From JAJPHU01 sp035553375 (lineage in GTDB: Bacteria; Planctomycetota; Planctomycetia; Gemmatales; Gemmataceae), in assembly GCA_035553375.1 (NCBI GenBank), contig DATNCY010000264.1:5140-69139 (forward strand): a stretch of 64,000 nt of DNA, in the 5' to 3' direction. The translations under genes and the position numbers were made by a program. Below, one piece after another: positions 32,432 through 42,900 of this stretch (positions are counted from its first letter, which is position 1; each line of letters begins with the position of its first letter). The notes under the pieces were generated by a model, which worked only from the letters and a program-made list of their open reading frames with translations, was not told the origin of the DNA and did no database searches.

Positions 32432-32851
32432 GAGGTCACGGCCAATGGCGGCCATCACTCGTTCATCCACAGTCACGGAGTTGCCCAACGGCGGTTTGTC
32501 CAGCATGGTGGGGCCGCGGCGTCCACCGGTAATGAGAAAGCTGGCAATCAGGGCCACTACGCTCACCACCGCGCACGTACTCCAGATCAGGGCCAAGGCA
32601 CCGACGTGGGAAGCCGTCAACCCATCCCCTGATCCAAGGAGGAAGAAGGAGGTCACCGCCGCCGCTCCCGCCATACTGGTCGGCACGGTGATGCCGACGA
32701 GTTTCCCTGTCTTTTGCCGTGCCTCCTCAGGGTTGTAATTGGCGTTGATCGTCATTAGCAATGAACGCAATTCGTCCATGCTTGTGACTTTCACATCCAG
32801 TTTCTTGAGCAAAACCAGCAAATCCTCGGTCGTTTCAATCGCCACGCTCAT
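32423..32851 (-). CDS. Small two-helix membrane protein of unknown function
   Basis: A 142-residue protein. The first 45 residues are charged (VAIETTEDLLVLLKKLDVKV). Two transmembrane helices (about 58-77 and 86-110) follow, then a 30-residue tail. GAGG lies before the ATG at 32851. In-frame upstream ATGs extend to 33055 but have no ribosome site. No family recognised. It is convergent with rpiB, with which it shares a terminal palindrome. Confidence 0.65.
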   Translation of the reverse strand: MSVAIETTEDLLVLLKKLDVKVTSMDELRSLLMTINANYNPEEARQKTGKLVGITVPTSMAGAAAVTSFFLLGSGDGLTASHVGALALIWSTCAVVSVVALIASFLITGGRRGPTMLDKPPLGNSVTVDERVMAAIGRDLSV

Positions 32852-33035
32852 ACGCACCTCACGGTTCGAGAGGGGAGGATCCCAATCATCCGGGTTATTC
32901 GTCTGCCGGCGGGAAATCTTGTTTGTCGAGGCATGAATGAGCGTTTGTGACGAATGGATCGCGGAGAAAAGGGAGAAGAAGCCTTCGCAAACGGCTGTTG
33001 GTAAGCAACGAGGCGATGTTGTGAGGTATGTTAGG

Positions 33036-33171
33036 AATGCCCCTGGTGGGCACACGAGCGTGGTTCACGGATGACACCTTTACGGTCACGGGGTCGGACC
33101 CACCCGGCGCAAGCCGGTCCTCCGAACTCGATTTCCATAAATGGCGCTGCCAGTGACCCACCAGGGGCATT
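33036..33171. repeat. 136-bp element with terminal inverted repeats, in a 457-bp gap
   Basis: Ends at 33036-33053 and 33153-33171 are complementary (AATGCCCCTGGTGGG / CCCACCAGGGGCATT core) with one inserted base. The inside has further small palindromes and no coding frame. Its size and ends fit a MITE-like element. The rest of the gap 32852-33308 holds no gene I can support. Confidence 0.7.
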
Positions 33172-33308
33172 GACCCACCTTAGCCATCTCTCGCGGCGGA
33201 TTCAAGCCGATTGCCATGCCCTAACCCAAACGCGGTTGTCTTCCCGACAACCTGTGCGGTTTCTATCACAAGAGAGGGTTGTTCCGTGCCGGCCGACGAA
33301 CTGTTGCG

Positions 33309-34199
33309 ATGTTATCGATTTTGCGATCGTTGTTGGAGTTGATTCGCTTTAGTCATACGCTCTTCGCGTTGCCGTTCGCCCTGACGAGCGCCGCGTTGGC
33401 CTGGAAGCGATCCGGCTTCCACGCACTCCAACTGCTCGGCATTCTGCTGGGCATGGTATTCGCCCGCAGCGCGGCCATGGCGTTCAACCGCTTGGCCGAT
33501 CGCCGTTACGACGCCCTAAATCCGCGCACGGCGATGCGTCATCTGCCGGCCGGTCGGCTGACCGCCGGCGTGGTTTGGCTGTTCACGCTCCTGTGCGCGG
33601 CCGGCTTCGTCGCCTCGACGCTGATTTTCCTCGTCTTCGATAATCCCTGGCCGTTGTATTTATCCGTGCCGGTGTTGCTATTCCTCTGCGCGTATTCCTT
33701 CACGAAGCGATTCACGCCGCTGTCGCATGTCTGGCTCGGCGCGTCGCTCGGTCTGGCACCGCTGGCGGCGTGGATTGCCATCCGCGGCGTGGTCAGCCTG
33801 AGTGATCTGGCCACGCCTCTCGTGCTGGGCGGCGCGGTCCTCTTCTGGGTGACGGGTTTCGATATTTTCTATGCCTGTCAAGATGTGGACTTCGATCGTC
33901 GAGCTAGATTGCGCAGCATTCCGGCGACGCTGGGCGTGCGCACCAGTCTGCGTCTGGCCTTGCTATGTCATCTCGTCATGCTCGGCTTACTGGCGGGTCT
34001 CTACTGGGCGGCCGCGCCGAATCTGGGCGCGATCTACGCGGCCGGTGTCGCGGCGGTCGCGCTGTTGCTGGTCTACGAGCATTGGCTGGTTCGACCGGAT
34101 GATCTGAGCCGTGTCAATCAGGCGTTTTTCCAGGTCAACGGCGTCATCAGCATCGGCGTGTTCATCGTGGTTGTGGTGCAACTCGCTTGCGGTGGGTAA
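33309..34199 (+). CDS. UbiA-family prenyltransferase (menaquinone/MqnP-like)
   Basis: A 296-residue integral membrane enzyme. First Asp-rich motif NRLADRRYDALNPRT and second DVDFDRRARLRSIPATLG bind the prenyl diphosphate through magnesium. About nine transmembrane helices. SHTLFALPFALTSA near the start and FWVTGFDIFYACQD are typical of the futalosine-pathway 4-hydroxybenzoate-type prenyltransferase group. It probably attaches a polyprenyl chain to a quinone precursor. The ATG at 33309 is chosen because the upstream TTG at 33279 sits directly on the purine-rich stretch. No other quinone genes are adjacent. Confidence 0.85.
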   Translation: MLSILRSLLELIRFSHTLFALPFALTSAALAWKRSGFHALQLLGILLGMVFARSAAMAFNRLADRRYDALNPRTAMRHLPAGRLTAGVVWLFTLLCAAGFVASTLIFLVFDNPWPLYLSVPVLLFLCAYSFTKRFTPLSHVWLGASLGLAPLAAWIAIRGVVSLSDLATPLVLGGAVLFWVTGFDIFYACQDVDFDRRARLRSIPATLGVRTSLRLALLCHLVMLGLLAGLYWAAAPNLGAIYAAGVAAVALLLVYEHWLVRPDDLSRVNQAFFQVNGVISIGVFIVVVVQLACGG

Positions 34200-34220
34200 A
34201 CCAACCGCCCACGCTCCGCA

Positions 34221-35024
34221 TCAGACCTCGTCGGGATTCACGCCCAACTCGCGCAGCCGCGCCGCCAGACGCTCGGCGCGTGACTGTGCCACGTCGGCGA
34301 TTTCGCGTCCCGTCAGGAGCATTCGTCCCTGAGCGTCCCAGCAGCGCAGCCAGCCGAGATGCGCATTCACATAGGTTCCCTCCCAGATACCCAGTTCGAC
34401 ACCCAAAGGCGCGATGGGATAACGGCCGTGTTCGTTGGCGGGCAGCGGTTGCAAGTTCCAGCCCACCATTTGGTAGACTTCGACGCGGCCCGGATCGAAC
34501 TCGTAGATCGCATAATAAGCGGGGCGAATACGGCGCTCGTAGACCCAAAATTTCCCTTCTCCCGGTGTGCGATCGCGCTCCACGCTGCCGTCGCCGGAGG
34601 CGAATTCCACAACCAACAGCGGATTTATCATTTCCTGCCACAGCACATACGAACGGCGAATCTGGCCTTCCAGCGTTTGTGGCACGCCGGGCACGACATA
34701 CCAATCCGGAGCCAGACAACCGCGCAGCGGCGGATCGGTGTGACGCCAATAAATGCCGCTATTCTGGCCGATGGCGAATTGCCCATCCGGATAAAGTCGT
34801 TGCAGCACCGGATAGAGGCTATCCGTCAGCAGAATGCTTTGCGGATGTTCCTGAAGATTTTCCACGATGCTCCCATCCGTATCGGGGAGTTGTGTATGGT
34901 CCGGCAGCGACGACGGGGGCGGCGGAGGATGCGGGAAATTCTCCCCGCTGTCCTTATCCGTATGGGGAAGTTGCGTATGGTCGGGCAACGAAGATGGGGG
35001 CGCGATCGGTGGACTCAACTTCAT
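34221..35024 (-). CDS. Uma2-family protein
   Basis: A 267-residue protein of the Uma2 (DUF820) group, which has a PD-(D/E)XK-type nuclease fold. The core covers about 70-245: CLAPDWYVVPG, LLVVEFASGDG, YYAIYEFDP and GVELGIWEGTYV. An N-terminal extension of about 55 residues contains a duplicated Pro-rich unit (PPSSLPDHTQLP twice). The C-terminal 25 residues are helical (RAERLAARLRELGV) and match the end of the divergent Uma2 gene. Families of such genes expand in planctomycetes and cyanobacteria; nuclease activity is assumed from the fold. Confidence 0.82.
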   Translation of the reverse strand: MKLSPPIAPPSSLPDHTQLPHTDKDSGENFPHPPPPPSSLPDHTQLPDTDGSIVENLQEHPQSILLTDSLYPVLQRLYPDGQFAIGQNSGIYWRHTDPPLRGCLAPDWYVVPGVPQTLEGQIRRSYVLWQEMINPLLVVEFASGDGSVERDRTPGEGKFWVYERRIRPAYYAIYEFDPGRVEVYQMVGWNLQPLPANEHGRYPIAPLGVELGIWEGTYVNAHLGWLRCWDAQGRMLLTGREIADVAQSRAERLAARLRELGVNPDEV

Positions 35025-35150
35025 GATTACCTCCTCCTCACAGTTTCCCGAATGGCGAACCGAGCGTCAATCGCTTTTCCCTCCCGCGCGACTACAATGA
35101 ACGAACCGATTTCCATACCCCCCACCATCTCGAATGGGAGGTTCATCCTC

Positions 35151-35948
35151 ATGACCCCGATAGCCGCCAACCCGCCGCAGCCGTTACCCTTACTCGATCC
35201 CGCCAACATTCCCAACCTCGACAATGTGGTGACAGAAGATGGTGTACCTGTGGAAAGCGTCTTCGCGGAAAAACAATACCGGTTGCTGACCGACCCTCTC
35301 TACAATTCCTGGCCCGGACCTGGCGAGGGCCGTCCCTTTTTGGTGATGACCAACGTCGGTCTATTTCACACCTATAAGCAGCCGCCCCTCGTGCCGGACT
35401 GTCTGCTGAGTCTGGATGTTCGCGCCGGCGAAGACCTTCGCGAGAAGGAAAATCATTCGTATTTCCTGTGGGTCTTCGGCAAGCCGCCCGATGTGGTCAT
35501 CGAGATCGTTTCCGATAAACGCGGCGACGAAGAAGATTTCAAGAAGAGCGCTTATGCCCATATGAGGGTGTCTTTCTATGTTATCTTCGATCCGGACGAT
35601 CTGCTGCGCGGCGGCGTGCTACGCGCGTATGCCCTGCATCGGGGCAAGTACAAGGCCATCGCGCCGCGCTGGTTGCCCGCCGTAGGATTGGGTTTGACAC
35701 TCTGGCAGGGTGCCTATGAAGGGGCCACGGATACTTGGCTGCGCTGGTGTGATCGAGAAGGCCGCGTTATCCCAAGCGGAGGCGAGCGCGCCGTCGAAGC
35801 AACTCAGAAAGTCGACGCAGCCATTCAAAGGGTCGATGAAGCAATTCAAAAGGTCAATGAAGCAACTCGGAAAGCCGACGAAGCGAATCAGAAAGCCGAG
35901 CGCCTGGCCGCTCAGCTGCGTGCGCTGGGCGTCAAACCCGAAGTCTGA
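35151..35948 (+). CDS. Uma2-family protein with C-terminal coiled coil
   Basis: A 265-residue Uma2 (DUF820) protein divergent from a paralogue. Core motifs: VPDCLLSLDVRAG, VVIEIVSDKRG, YAHMRVSFYVIFDP and GLGLTLWQGAYEG. The catalytic-type Asp/Glu residues (in EIVSD) are visible. Residues about 215-265 form a coiled coil of repeated Q-K-V-D/N-E-A units, then AERLAAQLRALGVK like its neighbour's end. GGGAGG precedes the ATG at 35151; an ATG at 35097 has no such site. The shared promoter gap is 126 bases. Confidence 0.82.
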   Translation: MTPIAANPPQPLPLLDPANIPNLDNVVTEDGVPVESVFAEKQYRLLTDPLYNSWPGPGEGRPFLVMTNVGLFHTYKQPPLVPDCLLSLDVRAGEDLREKENHSYFLWVFGKPPDVVIEIVSDKRGDEEDFKKSAYAHMRVSFYVIFDPDDLLRGGVLRAYALHRGKYKAIAPRWLPAVGLGLTLWQGAYEGATDTWLRWCDREGRVIPSGGERAVEATQKVDAAIQRVDEAIQKVNEATRKADEANQKAERLAAQLRALGVKPEV

Positions 35949-35983
35949 TCTGAATTCCGATACGGATTCCGCGAGAATTAACC

Positions 35984-37201
35984 ATGAAACCTCTCCGCCA
36001 ACTCACCCGCCGTTCATTCCTGAAAACTTCGGCCGTCACTGCCGCCTTCGCCGTGCCGGCCGTCAACGTCCTCGGTGCCAATGACACGCTCAACATCGGC
36101 TGCATCGGCACCGGCGGCCGTTGCCAGCATCTCATGAAATCGCTGGTCAAGATCCCCAATGTCCGCATTGCGGCCGTGTGCGACATCTGGGATACCCACC
36201 TGGGCAAAGGCCGTGCCTTGGCCGATCCCAAGGCGTTCGCCACCAAGCATTACAAGGAATTGCTCGATCGCAAGGACATTCACGCCGTACTAATCGGCGC
36301 GCCCGATCACTGGCATGTCCCCCTGACCATGGACGCCTGCGCCGCCGGCAAGGATGTCTACGTCGAGAAGCCGTTGACGCACAATCTCGCCGAAGGAAAG
36401 ATGGTCATCGACGCCCAGAATAAGCATGCGCGCATCGTGCAGGTCGGCACGCAGCAGCGCAGCATGCCGCAGTTCCAGAAGGCGCGCGAATTGATCCGCG
36501 CCGGTCGCTGTGGGACCATTCACAAGGTCCACCTTACCTGGAACCGCAATACCGACCGCGTTCGCAAGGGCAAATTGAACATCGATCCCAAGACCGTGGA
36601 CTGGAAAGCGTTTCTCGGCAACGCTCCGGAACAGCCTTTCGATGAATATCGCTTTCGCAACTGGCGCTGGTTCTGGGATTTCGGCGGCGGCATCTTCACC
36701 GACTTGATGGTTCATTTCATCGATGTCGCTCACTGGCTGCTCGACCTGGAACATCCCGTGCGGGCGGCGAGTATCGGCGATCATTTCTCCAGCAAGGGCG
36801 TATGGCAGACGCCCGACACGGTGCAGACGTTGCTCAGCTATCCCAAGGAAGTGCAGATCTATTTCGAGGGCACGTTCGGCAATGCTCGCAACGGTGCCAT
36901 GCTCGAATTCATGGGCAGCGATGCCACGCTTTATCTCGATCGCGGCCGCTACGAGGTTTATGGCGAGCGACCGCGGAAAGAGACACCCTCGGAGCAACTG
37001 GTGCTGGGCAAGGGCGAGCGCGGCCGCGATTTTTACGATAAACCCGATGGCGAATATCTTCATTTGACAAATTGGATCGACTGCGTGCGCAGCCGTAAGC
37101 GGCCCAACGCGCCGGCGGAGTCCGGCGTCAGCGCCGCCTCCGCCGCGCACCTAGCTAATCAGGCGCTGCGCGCGGGGCAGGTTGCCCTATGGAAGAGTTG
37201 A
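35984..37201 (+). CDS. Tat-exported Gfo/Idh/MocA-family oxidoreductase
   Basis: A 405-residue NAD(P)-dependent oxidoreductase-like protein. The N-terminus has a twin-Arg signal (RRSFLKTSAVTAAF), so it is folded before export. The Rossmann domain begins LNIGCIGTGGR; the family signature EKPLTHN is at about 125-131. The C-terminal alpha/beta domain has GGGIFTDLMVHFIDVAHWLL, with the usual catalytic-type His. Planctomycetes have many such exported copies, believed to act in sugar or glycoside metabolism; the substrate is not known. A hairpin repeat follows. Confidence 0.9.
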   Translation: MKPLRQLTRRSFLKTSAVTAAFAVPAVNVLGANDTLNIGCIGTGGRCQHLMKSLVKIPNVRIAAVCDIWDTHLGKGRALADPKAFATKHYKELLDRKDIHAVLIGAPDHWHVPLTMDACAAGKDVYVEKPLTHNLAEGKMVIDAQNKHARIVQVGTQQRSMPQFQKARELIRAGRCGTIHKVHLTWNRNTDRVRKGKLNIDPKTVDWKAFLGNAPEQPFDEYRFRNWRWFWDFGGGIFTDLMVHFIDVAHWLLDLEHPVRAASIGDHFSSKGVWQTPDTVQTLLSYPKEVQIYFEGTFGNARNGAMLEFMGSDATLYLDRGRYEVYGERPRKETPSEQLVLGKGERGRDFYDKPDGEYLHLTNWIDCVRSRKRPNAPAESGVSAASAAHLANQALRAGQVALWKS

Positions 37202-37226
37202 ATTGTGGCTGAGAAAGAATGAACTG

Positions 37227-37282
37227 CCGGCCCAGAGCGCTAGTGACGGGGTCTTCCACCCGTCGCTAGCGCTCTGGGCTGG
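37227..37282. repeat. Hairpin repeat (GCCCAGAGCGC variant)
   Basis: 24-bp arms at 37227-37250 and 37259-37282 pair with one mismatch. It is a diverged member of the CCCGGAGCGCCAGCGACGGG family. Its flank GTTAGTGTCGC recalls the ends of the 46301 and 63249 copies. Confidence 0.85.
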
Positions 37283-37363
37283 TAGGCAATAAGTTAGTGT
37301 CGCTTAACAAATCAAAAGTATCGGTTGTAACAACGGGCAAAATAAAAAAAATGGAAAATGAGA

Positions 37364-37392
37364 TTGACAGAGATAAAGTTGTGGGCTAAATT
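37364..37392 (+). promoter_or_regulatory. Sigma-70-like promoter for the TPR-sulfotransferase gene
   Basis: TTGACA at 37364-37369 and TAAATT at 37387-37392 are 17 bases apart, after an A-rich stretch at 37340-37357 that could be an UP element. The gap 37202-37649 is AT-rich here compared with the genome. The leader to the ATG at 37650 would be about 250 bases; I see no riboswitch in it. Confidence 0.6.
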
Positions 37393-37649
37393 CCCCTCCC
37401 AGAGTTCGACCGACTTACGTTTGGAGGACTCATCGCCCAGTCACATTCTACTGGACATGTAGTCCAATCCCAACGTGGCTGTAGTTAGCGCGATTTCTGC
37501 ACGCAACAACGTGATGTAACACCAAGGACCTGTCCGCTCATCAATCTGGAACGGGTCTCGCGTTCATTGTGCGCACAGCGAGCCCACGCGTCCGCAGCAC
37601 CGGCGGACATTCCGCGCATGAGCTGGACACCAGCTGAGAGAGCGCCCCC

Positions 37650-39863
37650 ATGTCTGTAGCACCTTTGACCGAGGCCATTGCCCATCATCAACGCGGAGAA
37701 TTGGACCAGGCGATCCAGTCTTATCGCCGGATCCTGACCACCGAACCAAACCACGCCGACGCCTTACACCTCTTGGGCGTGGCGGCCCTGCAACGCGGTC
37801 AGCCGCGACCGGCCATCCAGTTGATCGAACGCGCCATCGCTTCCAGGCCCAGCGTTTCCGCCTATCACGCCAATCTCGCCGAGGCCTATCGGGCCGTCGG
37901 CCAACCGCAACGCGCCATCGCTTGCTGTCAACTCGCGCTGCGTCTGCAACCCGACAACGCCGACGCGGCTTACACCCTCGCCTCCCTGTTGATGCCGCAA
38001 GGCCAGACGGAAACGGCCGAACGGCTCTTCCGCCTGGCCGTAGAACAGCGACCCGACTTCGCCCTGGCGCACAATGGCCTGGGCAACGCCTGCCGCGTCC
38101 GCGGCGACTTTGAGCAAGCGCTGAAACATTTCCGCCGCGCGGCGGAACTGAACCCGCATCTGAGCTTCGTGCATACCAATCTCGGGCAACTCCTGCTGGA
38201 ACGCGGAGAGTTGGCCGAGGCCTTGAATCATTGCCGCGAGGCGGTTCGCCTGGAGCCGCAATCCACTGCGGCGCAGAACAATCTGGGCAACGTACTCCGC
38301 CGGATGGGACGCCTCACCGAGGCCAAGTCCTGTTACATCGAGGCGCTGCGTCTGGACCCCAATCTTGCCATGGCCCACAACAACCTCGGCGAGATCTTGC
38401 TGGCCGAAGGCAAATCGGACGAGGCCGAACGCTGGATCAGCCAGGCCGTGCAACTGGATCCACAGTCGGCGCGCGGCCACAGCAACCTGGCCACCCTGGC
38501 CTTCGAGCGCCGCGACTTTGTCGCGGCGGAATCGCATGTGGTCGCCGCGCGGCGACTCGACCCGCGCCAGCCGGACGCCCGCTTGATCCTGGCCCGCTTA
38601 CGCTTCGATCAGGGCCGGATCGAGGACGCCGGCAAGGAATATCGCGCCCTGCTCGCGGAGCGCCCCGACGATCCGAGCCTTAACTGCCGGCTGGGCGAAG
38701 TGTTGCTGGAGTTGAACCAGCGCGAGGAAGCCCTGGCCTGCTTCCGCAACGCCCTGCGCGTCAACCCGCGCTGCGCCCCGGCTCTGGGCCAACTCGCCAC
38801 CCATCTGCGCGACAAGGTTCCCGCCGAGGAATTCGACGCCCTGCGCCGGCTGCTGGCCGACCCAAACTTGACCGAACACGAGCGCGCCACCCTGCTGTTC
38901 GGCCTGGCCCAGGTCTGCGATGCCCGCGGCCAATACGAGGAGGCGGCCCAACATCTGATGCAGGCCAACGATCTCGAAGGCACGGTTCGCCAGCAGCGCG
39001 GCAAGAACTATAGTTCCGACAGCCATGTCGCCTTCGTCGATCGGATGATCCGCGTCTTCACCCCGGAGTTCTTTGAACGGGTGCGCGGCTTCGGACTCGA
39101 CACGGAACGCCCCGTCTTTATCGTCGGCCTGCCGCGCTCCGGCACGACTCTGCTGGAACAGGTGTTGGGCAGCCACTCGCGGGTCTACGGTGCCGGCGAA
39201 CTCCGTTTCGCTCGCGACAACTTCGAGGCGCTGGGCGGCGGCGAGAACGCCCACAGCGAATCGCGGGCCTTCGACGTGCTGCAAGTTATCGACGCCCGCA
39301 CCGTTCAGGGGTTGGCCAAGGCCCACCTCGATTGCCTCAACGCGCTCAACAACACGGCCGACCGCATCATCGACAAGATGCCGGACAATTATCTCTACCT
39401 CGGCTTGCTGACCGCGCTCTTCCCGCGCGCCCGCTTCCTGCACTGCCGACGCGACCTGCGCGACGTGGCCGTCTCCTGCTGGATCACCCACTTCCGCGAG
39501 ATTCCCTGGGCGAACAACCCCGACCAGATCGCCTCGCGCTTCGCCCAGTATTGCCGCCTCAGCGAACACTGGCGGACCGTTCTGCCCGTGCCGATGCTGG
39601 AGATCAATTACGAGGATACGGTCGAGGATCTGGAAGGGGTGGCGCGCCGCGCCCTGGACTTCCTCGGCCTGGAGTGGGAGCCTGCCTGTCTGGACTTCCA
39701 CCGTAGCCAGCGCGCCGTCCGCACGGCCAGCCTCTCGCAGGTGCGCCAGCCGATTTACCGGCGTTCCGTCGCCCGCTGGCGGCATTACGAGAAGAGCCTG
39801 CAACCCCTATTTTCACGGCTGCCCCGTTCCCTTCCGCAGCCCGAAGAGCAACTCATCGGATGA
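37650..39863 (+). CDS. TPR-repeat protein with C-terminal sulfotransferase domain
   Basis: A 737-residue protein. Residues 1-440 are about eleven TPR units (e.g. ALHLLGVAALQRGQPRPAI, AQNNLGNVLRRMGRL). Residues 485-720 are a sulfotransferase: 5'-phosphosulfate loop GLPRSGTTLLEQVL (about 493-506) and the 3'-phosphate site CRRDLRDVAVSCW bind PAPS. In such fusions TPRs probably select protein or peptide substrates, as in tyrosylprotein or carbohydrate sulfation. It lacks a signal peptide. The gene is followed by a giant exported Gly-rich protein, then by a TPR-OGT on the other strand. A sulfotransferase of the cytoplasm must act before export. Confidence 0.88.
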   Translation: MSVAPLTEAIAHHQRGELDQAIQSYRRILTTEPNHADALHLLGVAALQRGQPRPAIQLIERAIASRPSVSAYHANLAEAYRAVGQPQRAIACCQLALRLQPDNADAAYTLASLLMPQGQTETAERLFRLAVEQRPDFALAHNGLGNACRVRGDFEQALKHFRRAAELNPHLSFVHTNLGQLLLERGELAEALNHCREAVRLEPQSTAAQNNLGNVLRRMGRLTEAKSCYIEALRLDPNLAMAHNNLGEILLAEGKSDEAERWISQAVQLDPQSARGHSNLATLAFERRDFVAAESHVVAARRLDPRQPDARLILARLRFDQGRIEDAGKEYRALLAERPDDPSLNCRLGEVLLELNQREEALACFRNALRVNPRCAPALGQLATHLRDKVPAEEFDALRRLLADPNLTEHERATLLFGLAQVCDARGQYEEAAQHLMQANDLEGTVRQQRGKNYSSDSHVAFVDRMIRVFTPEFFERVRGFGLDTERPVFIVGLPRSGTTLLEQVLGSHSRVYGAGELRFARDNFEALGGGENAHSESRAFDVLQVIDARTVQGLAKAHLDCLNALNNTADRIIDKMPDNYLYLGLLTALFPRARFLHCRRDLRDVAVSCWITHFREIPWANNPDQIASRFAQYCRLSEHWRTVLPVPMLEINYEDTVEDLEGVARRALDFLGLEWEPACLDFHRSQRAVRTASLSQVRQPIYRRSVARWRHYEKSLQPLFSRLPRSLPQPEEQLIG

Positions 39864-39985
39864 CACGACTGCGACGGCCGGCCCGGTGCCGGTCGTCGCG
39901 GTGCCGCGCGCGGAAGTGTCTTTCCGCGTGCGGGGGGACGGATCCCCAACGGTCCCTCTGTCTCCTCAGTATTAGGAGGACGTCC

Positions 39986-42900
39986 ATGTTTCGCTCCTTG
40001 TGGTTTCACAAACTGTTGGGCCTACCGCGCTCGCGGAACGTCCGTCGCCGCCAGGCGGCGCAGACTCGCCGGCCGGTTTACCTCCGTCTGGAGGCGCTGG
40101 AGGATCGGGTAACTCCGACCACCGGCCCGATCGTGCTTTCCGCCGGCAACGTCGCCACGCTGGAGGCCGACATCGCCATTGCCAACGGCAATCCGACGAA
40201 CCAGTACATCATCAATCTCACGTCGCCCGTCTACAATCTGAACCGGCAGCTGGAGATTACGGACGCCCATCTGACCATTCAAGCGCCCACCGGCTCCAAC
40301 GCGACCCTCAACGCCTTTGACGAATCGCGACTATTCAAGGTCGATAAGGCTGCAGATCTGACCTTGAACAACCTGACGCTCCAGGGCGGCAATCCCGATA
40401 GTAGTAAGGGCGGTGCCATCTACGACACGGGCGGCGGTCTGACGCTCAACAGCGACGTGGTTCAGAACAACGTAGTCCGCGATGATCCCAGCGCCTACGG
40501 CGGCGGCGTCTACGTCTCGGGCGGCGGCAATCTGACCATCGTCAACAGCGTCATCCAGAACAACTTCGCCACCGGCACCGGCACCACCGGCTCCGGCGAC
40601 GGTTACTCGGCGTATGGCGGCGGCGTGTACGTCTCCGGTCCCAGCGTGGTCAGCATCACCACCAGCACCATCACCGGGAACACTGCCCAAGGTGCCAATG
40701 GGGCGAATCGCTCCTCCACCATCAGTGCCGAAGGCGGCACCGGTGGCTCCGCCTACGGTGGCGGTATGTATCTCTATAACGTGACGAGTTACACTATCAC
40801 CGGAGGGTTGGTATCCAATAACAGCGCCATCGGTGGAGCCGGTGGCAACGGCGGCCCCGGAAAAGCCGGCACACCCGGCGCGGCCGGAAACGGCGGCGGC
40901 AGCGGCAATTCCGGCAGCGAAGGCGAGGAGGGTGGCGACGGCGGCTCCGCCTACGGCGGCGGGATCTATGTCTATGAAGCCGGTCCCGGCACGATCAGCG
41001 GCGTGACGTTCTTGACAAACTCCGCGCTCGGCGGTCAGGGCGGGAAGGGGGGCCAAGGAGGCCACGGCGGTCAAGGCGGCCAAGGCACTGGCGGCGGCAG
41101 CGGCGGCAGCGGCGGCACCGGTGGCACCGGCGGCTCGACTGCCTCCTTCTCAGAAGGCGGACACGGCGGCTCGGCCTCCGGCGGCGGCATCTACGCCTCG
41201 GATTCTCAGCCCTTGCTCCTTAGCGGCTCGACCTTCCAGAATAATATCGCCCGCGGCGGCAACGGCGGCGCCGGCGGTCTCGGCGGCCACGGCGGCGCTG
41301 GCGGCAACGCCACCGGCAGCGGCAGCGGCGGCAACGGCGGCAGCGGTGGGGAAGGCGGTGACGGTGGACATGGCGGCTCCGCCTTTGGCGGCGGCGCGGA
41401 ACTATACGACATGCAGGCTACCGTCGTCAACACCACGTTCCTGCTGAACCAGGCAGTCGGCGGCAACGGTGGCGCCGGCGGTCAGGGCGGCCCTGGCGGC
41501 CAAGCCGGCGCCGGCGGCGGTAGCTCCAGCAGTTCCAGCGGTGCCAGCGGCAGCGGCGGCGAGGGCGGCGACGGCGGCGCTGGCGGTGAGGGTGAGGGCG
41601 GCGGCATGTGGCTGGGCCTCGACCCCACGGGCATCTCCATCATTAACAGCACGGTAGCCTTGAACAAGGCCACCGGCGGCAACGGCGGCGCGGCCGGCCA
41701 CGGCGGCGCGAACTTCGCCAGCACCACCATCGGCGCCAACGGCGACGTGGGCACCCAAGGAATAGGCGAGGGCGGCGGCGCCTTCGTCAGCGGACAGGCC
41801 TCGCACACCTTCTTCACCAACAACACCTTCTTCGAGAACGTGGTCCGCTCAGGCAGCGGAAACACCAACACCTCGGATCAATCCGACGGTGGCGGTATCT
41901 ATTACGGCAGCGACAATGATTACAGCTATAACTGCGGCGGCGGACCCGCGCAGATAAGCAGCTCCACCTCCGACGCACCGCTGTTAACCAACAACATCCT
42001 GGAGGACAACCAGGGTCCGTCCCCCGACTACTTCGGGGTGGTCAATCAAAACAACTCCCACAACTTCGTCAGCGAAATCGACAACAGAGCCTACCCGATC
42101 TCCAGCGGCCCCATCCCGATCCAGCTCAACGGCTGGCTAAGTCCGATCGAAAACGAGCCGTTCCTCGACAACATCGTCGACAATCACGCGCCGCAGCTGG
42201 GTGCCCTGGTGACGCCGACTACGGGACCAGCTTACTATCCGTTGCTGCCGGGAAGCCAGGTCGTCAACGCCGGGACCAACAGTGTCGTCGATAACATCGC
42301 TCAGGCGGAGGGCTTCAGCAACAGCAGCGACGCCACCGATGAAGCCGGTGGCCCGCGCGTCCTCCAGAACATCATCGACATGGGCGCCGTCGAGTTCAAT
42401 GCGGCGAACGCTGCCCTCAACTTCGTCTTCTCGCCGCCTGCGCTCACGGTGTCGTCCAGCACCACGTCCGTGAACCTGGAAGTCACGGTCTCCGACAGCA
42501 GCGGACCGATCAACGGCCCGCTCACCGGCGGCACGATCACCTTCAGCTTGCTCAATGCCAGCAACGTCCCGGTCGCCGGCTCGGTGACGGCCCCCGTGTC
42601 GTCCATCGGTCAGGCCACCACCACCTTCAACCTGCCGAGCAATCTGCCGGCAGGCAATTACACCGTGAAGGCTGTCTACAACAGCACCAACGGTCAATTC
42701 AACAACTCCAGCGGCACCGAGACGTTGACCAAGTTGGCGGCGCCTTTGGTCGCCGCGGGGACCACCCTCACGGCGGGCGATGGCTCGGTCGTCGAAAGCG
42801 CGTCCAGCCAGACCACGGGTATCCCCGTGCTGGTCAACAGCACCGGCGGACCGGTCAACGCCGGCACGGTGACAGTCACCCTGCTGAATAACGGCGTTCC

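Noticed and set aside
34359..35150. N-terminal extension of the plus-strand Uma2 protein by 264 residues
   Set aside because: The extension is antisense to the divergent Uma2 gene and has no similarity; the ATG at 35151 has a good ribosome site.
38598..39803. 401-residue open frame on the minus strand
   Set aside because: Antisense to the sulfotransferase domain, with no family signature.
40331..41083. Ala/Gly-rich 250-residue minus-strand frame
   Set aside because: It is the complement of the Gly-rich beta-helix repeats, so composition alone keeps it open.
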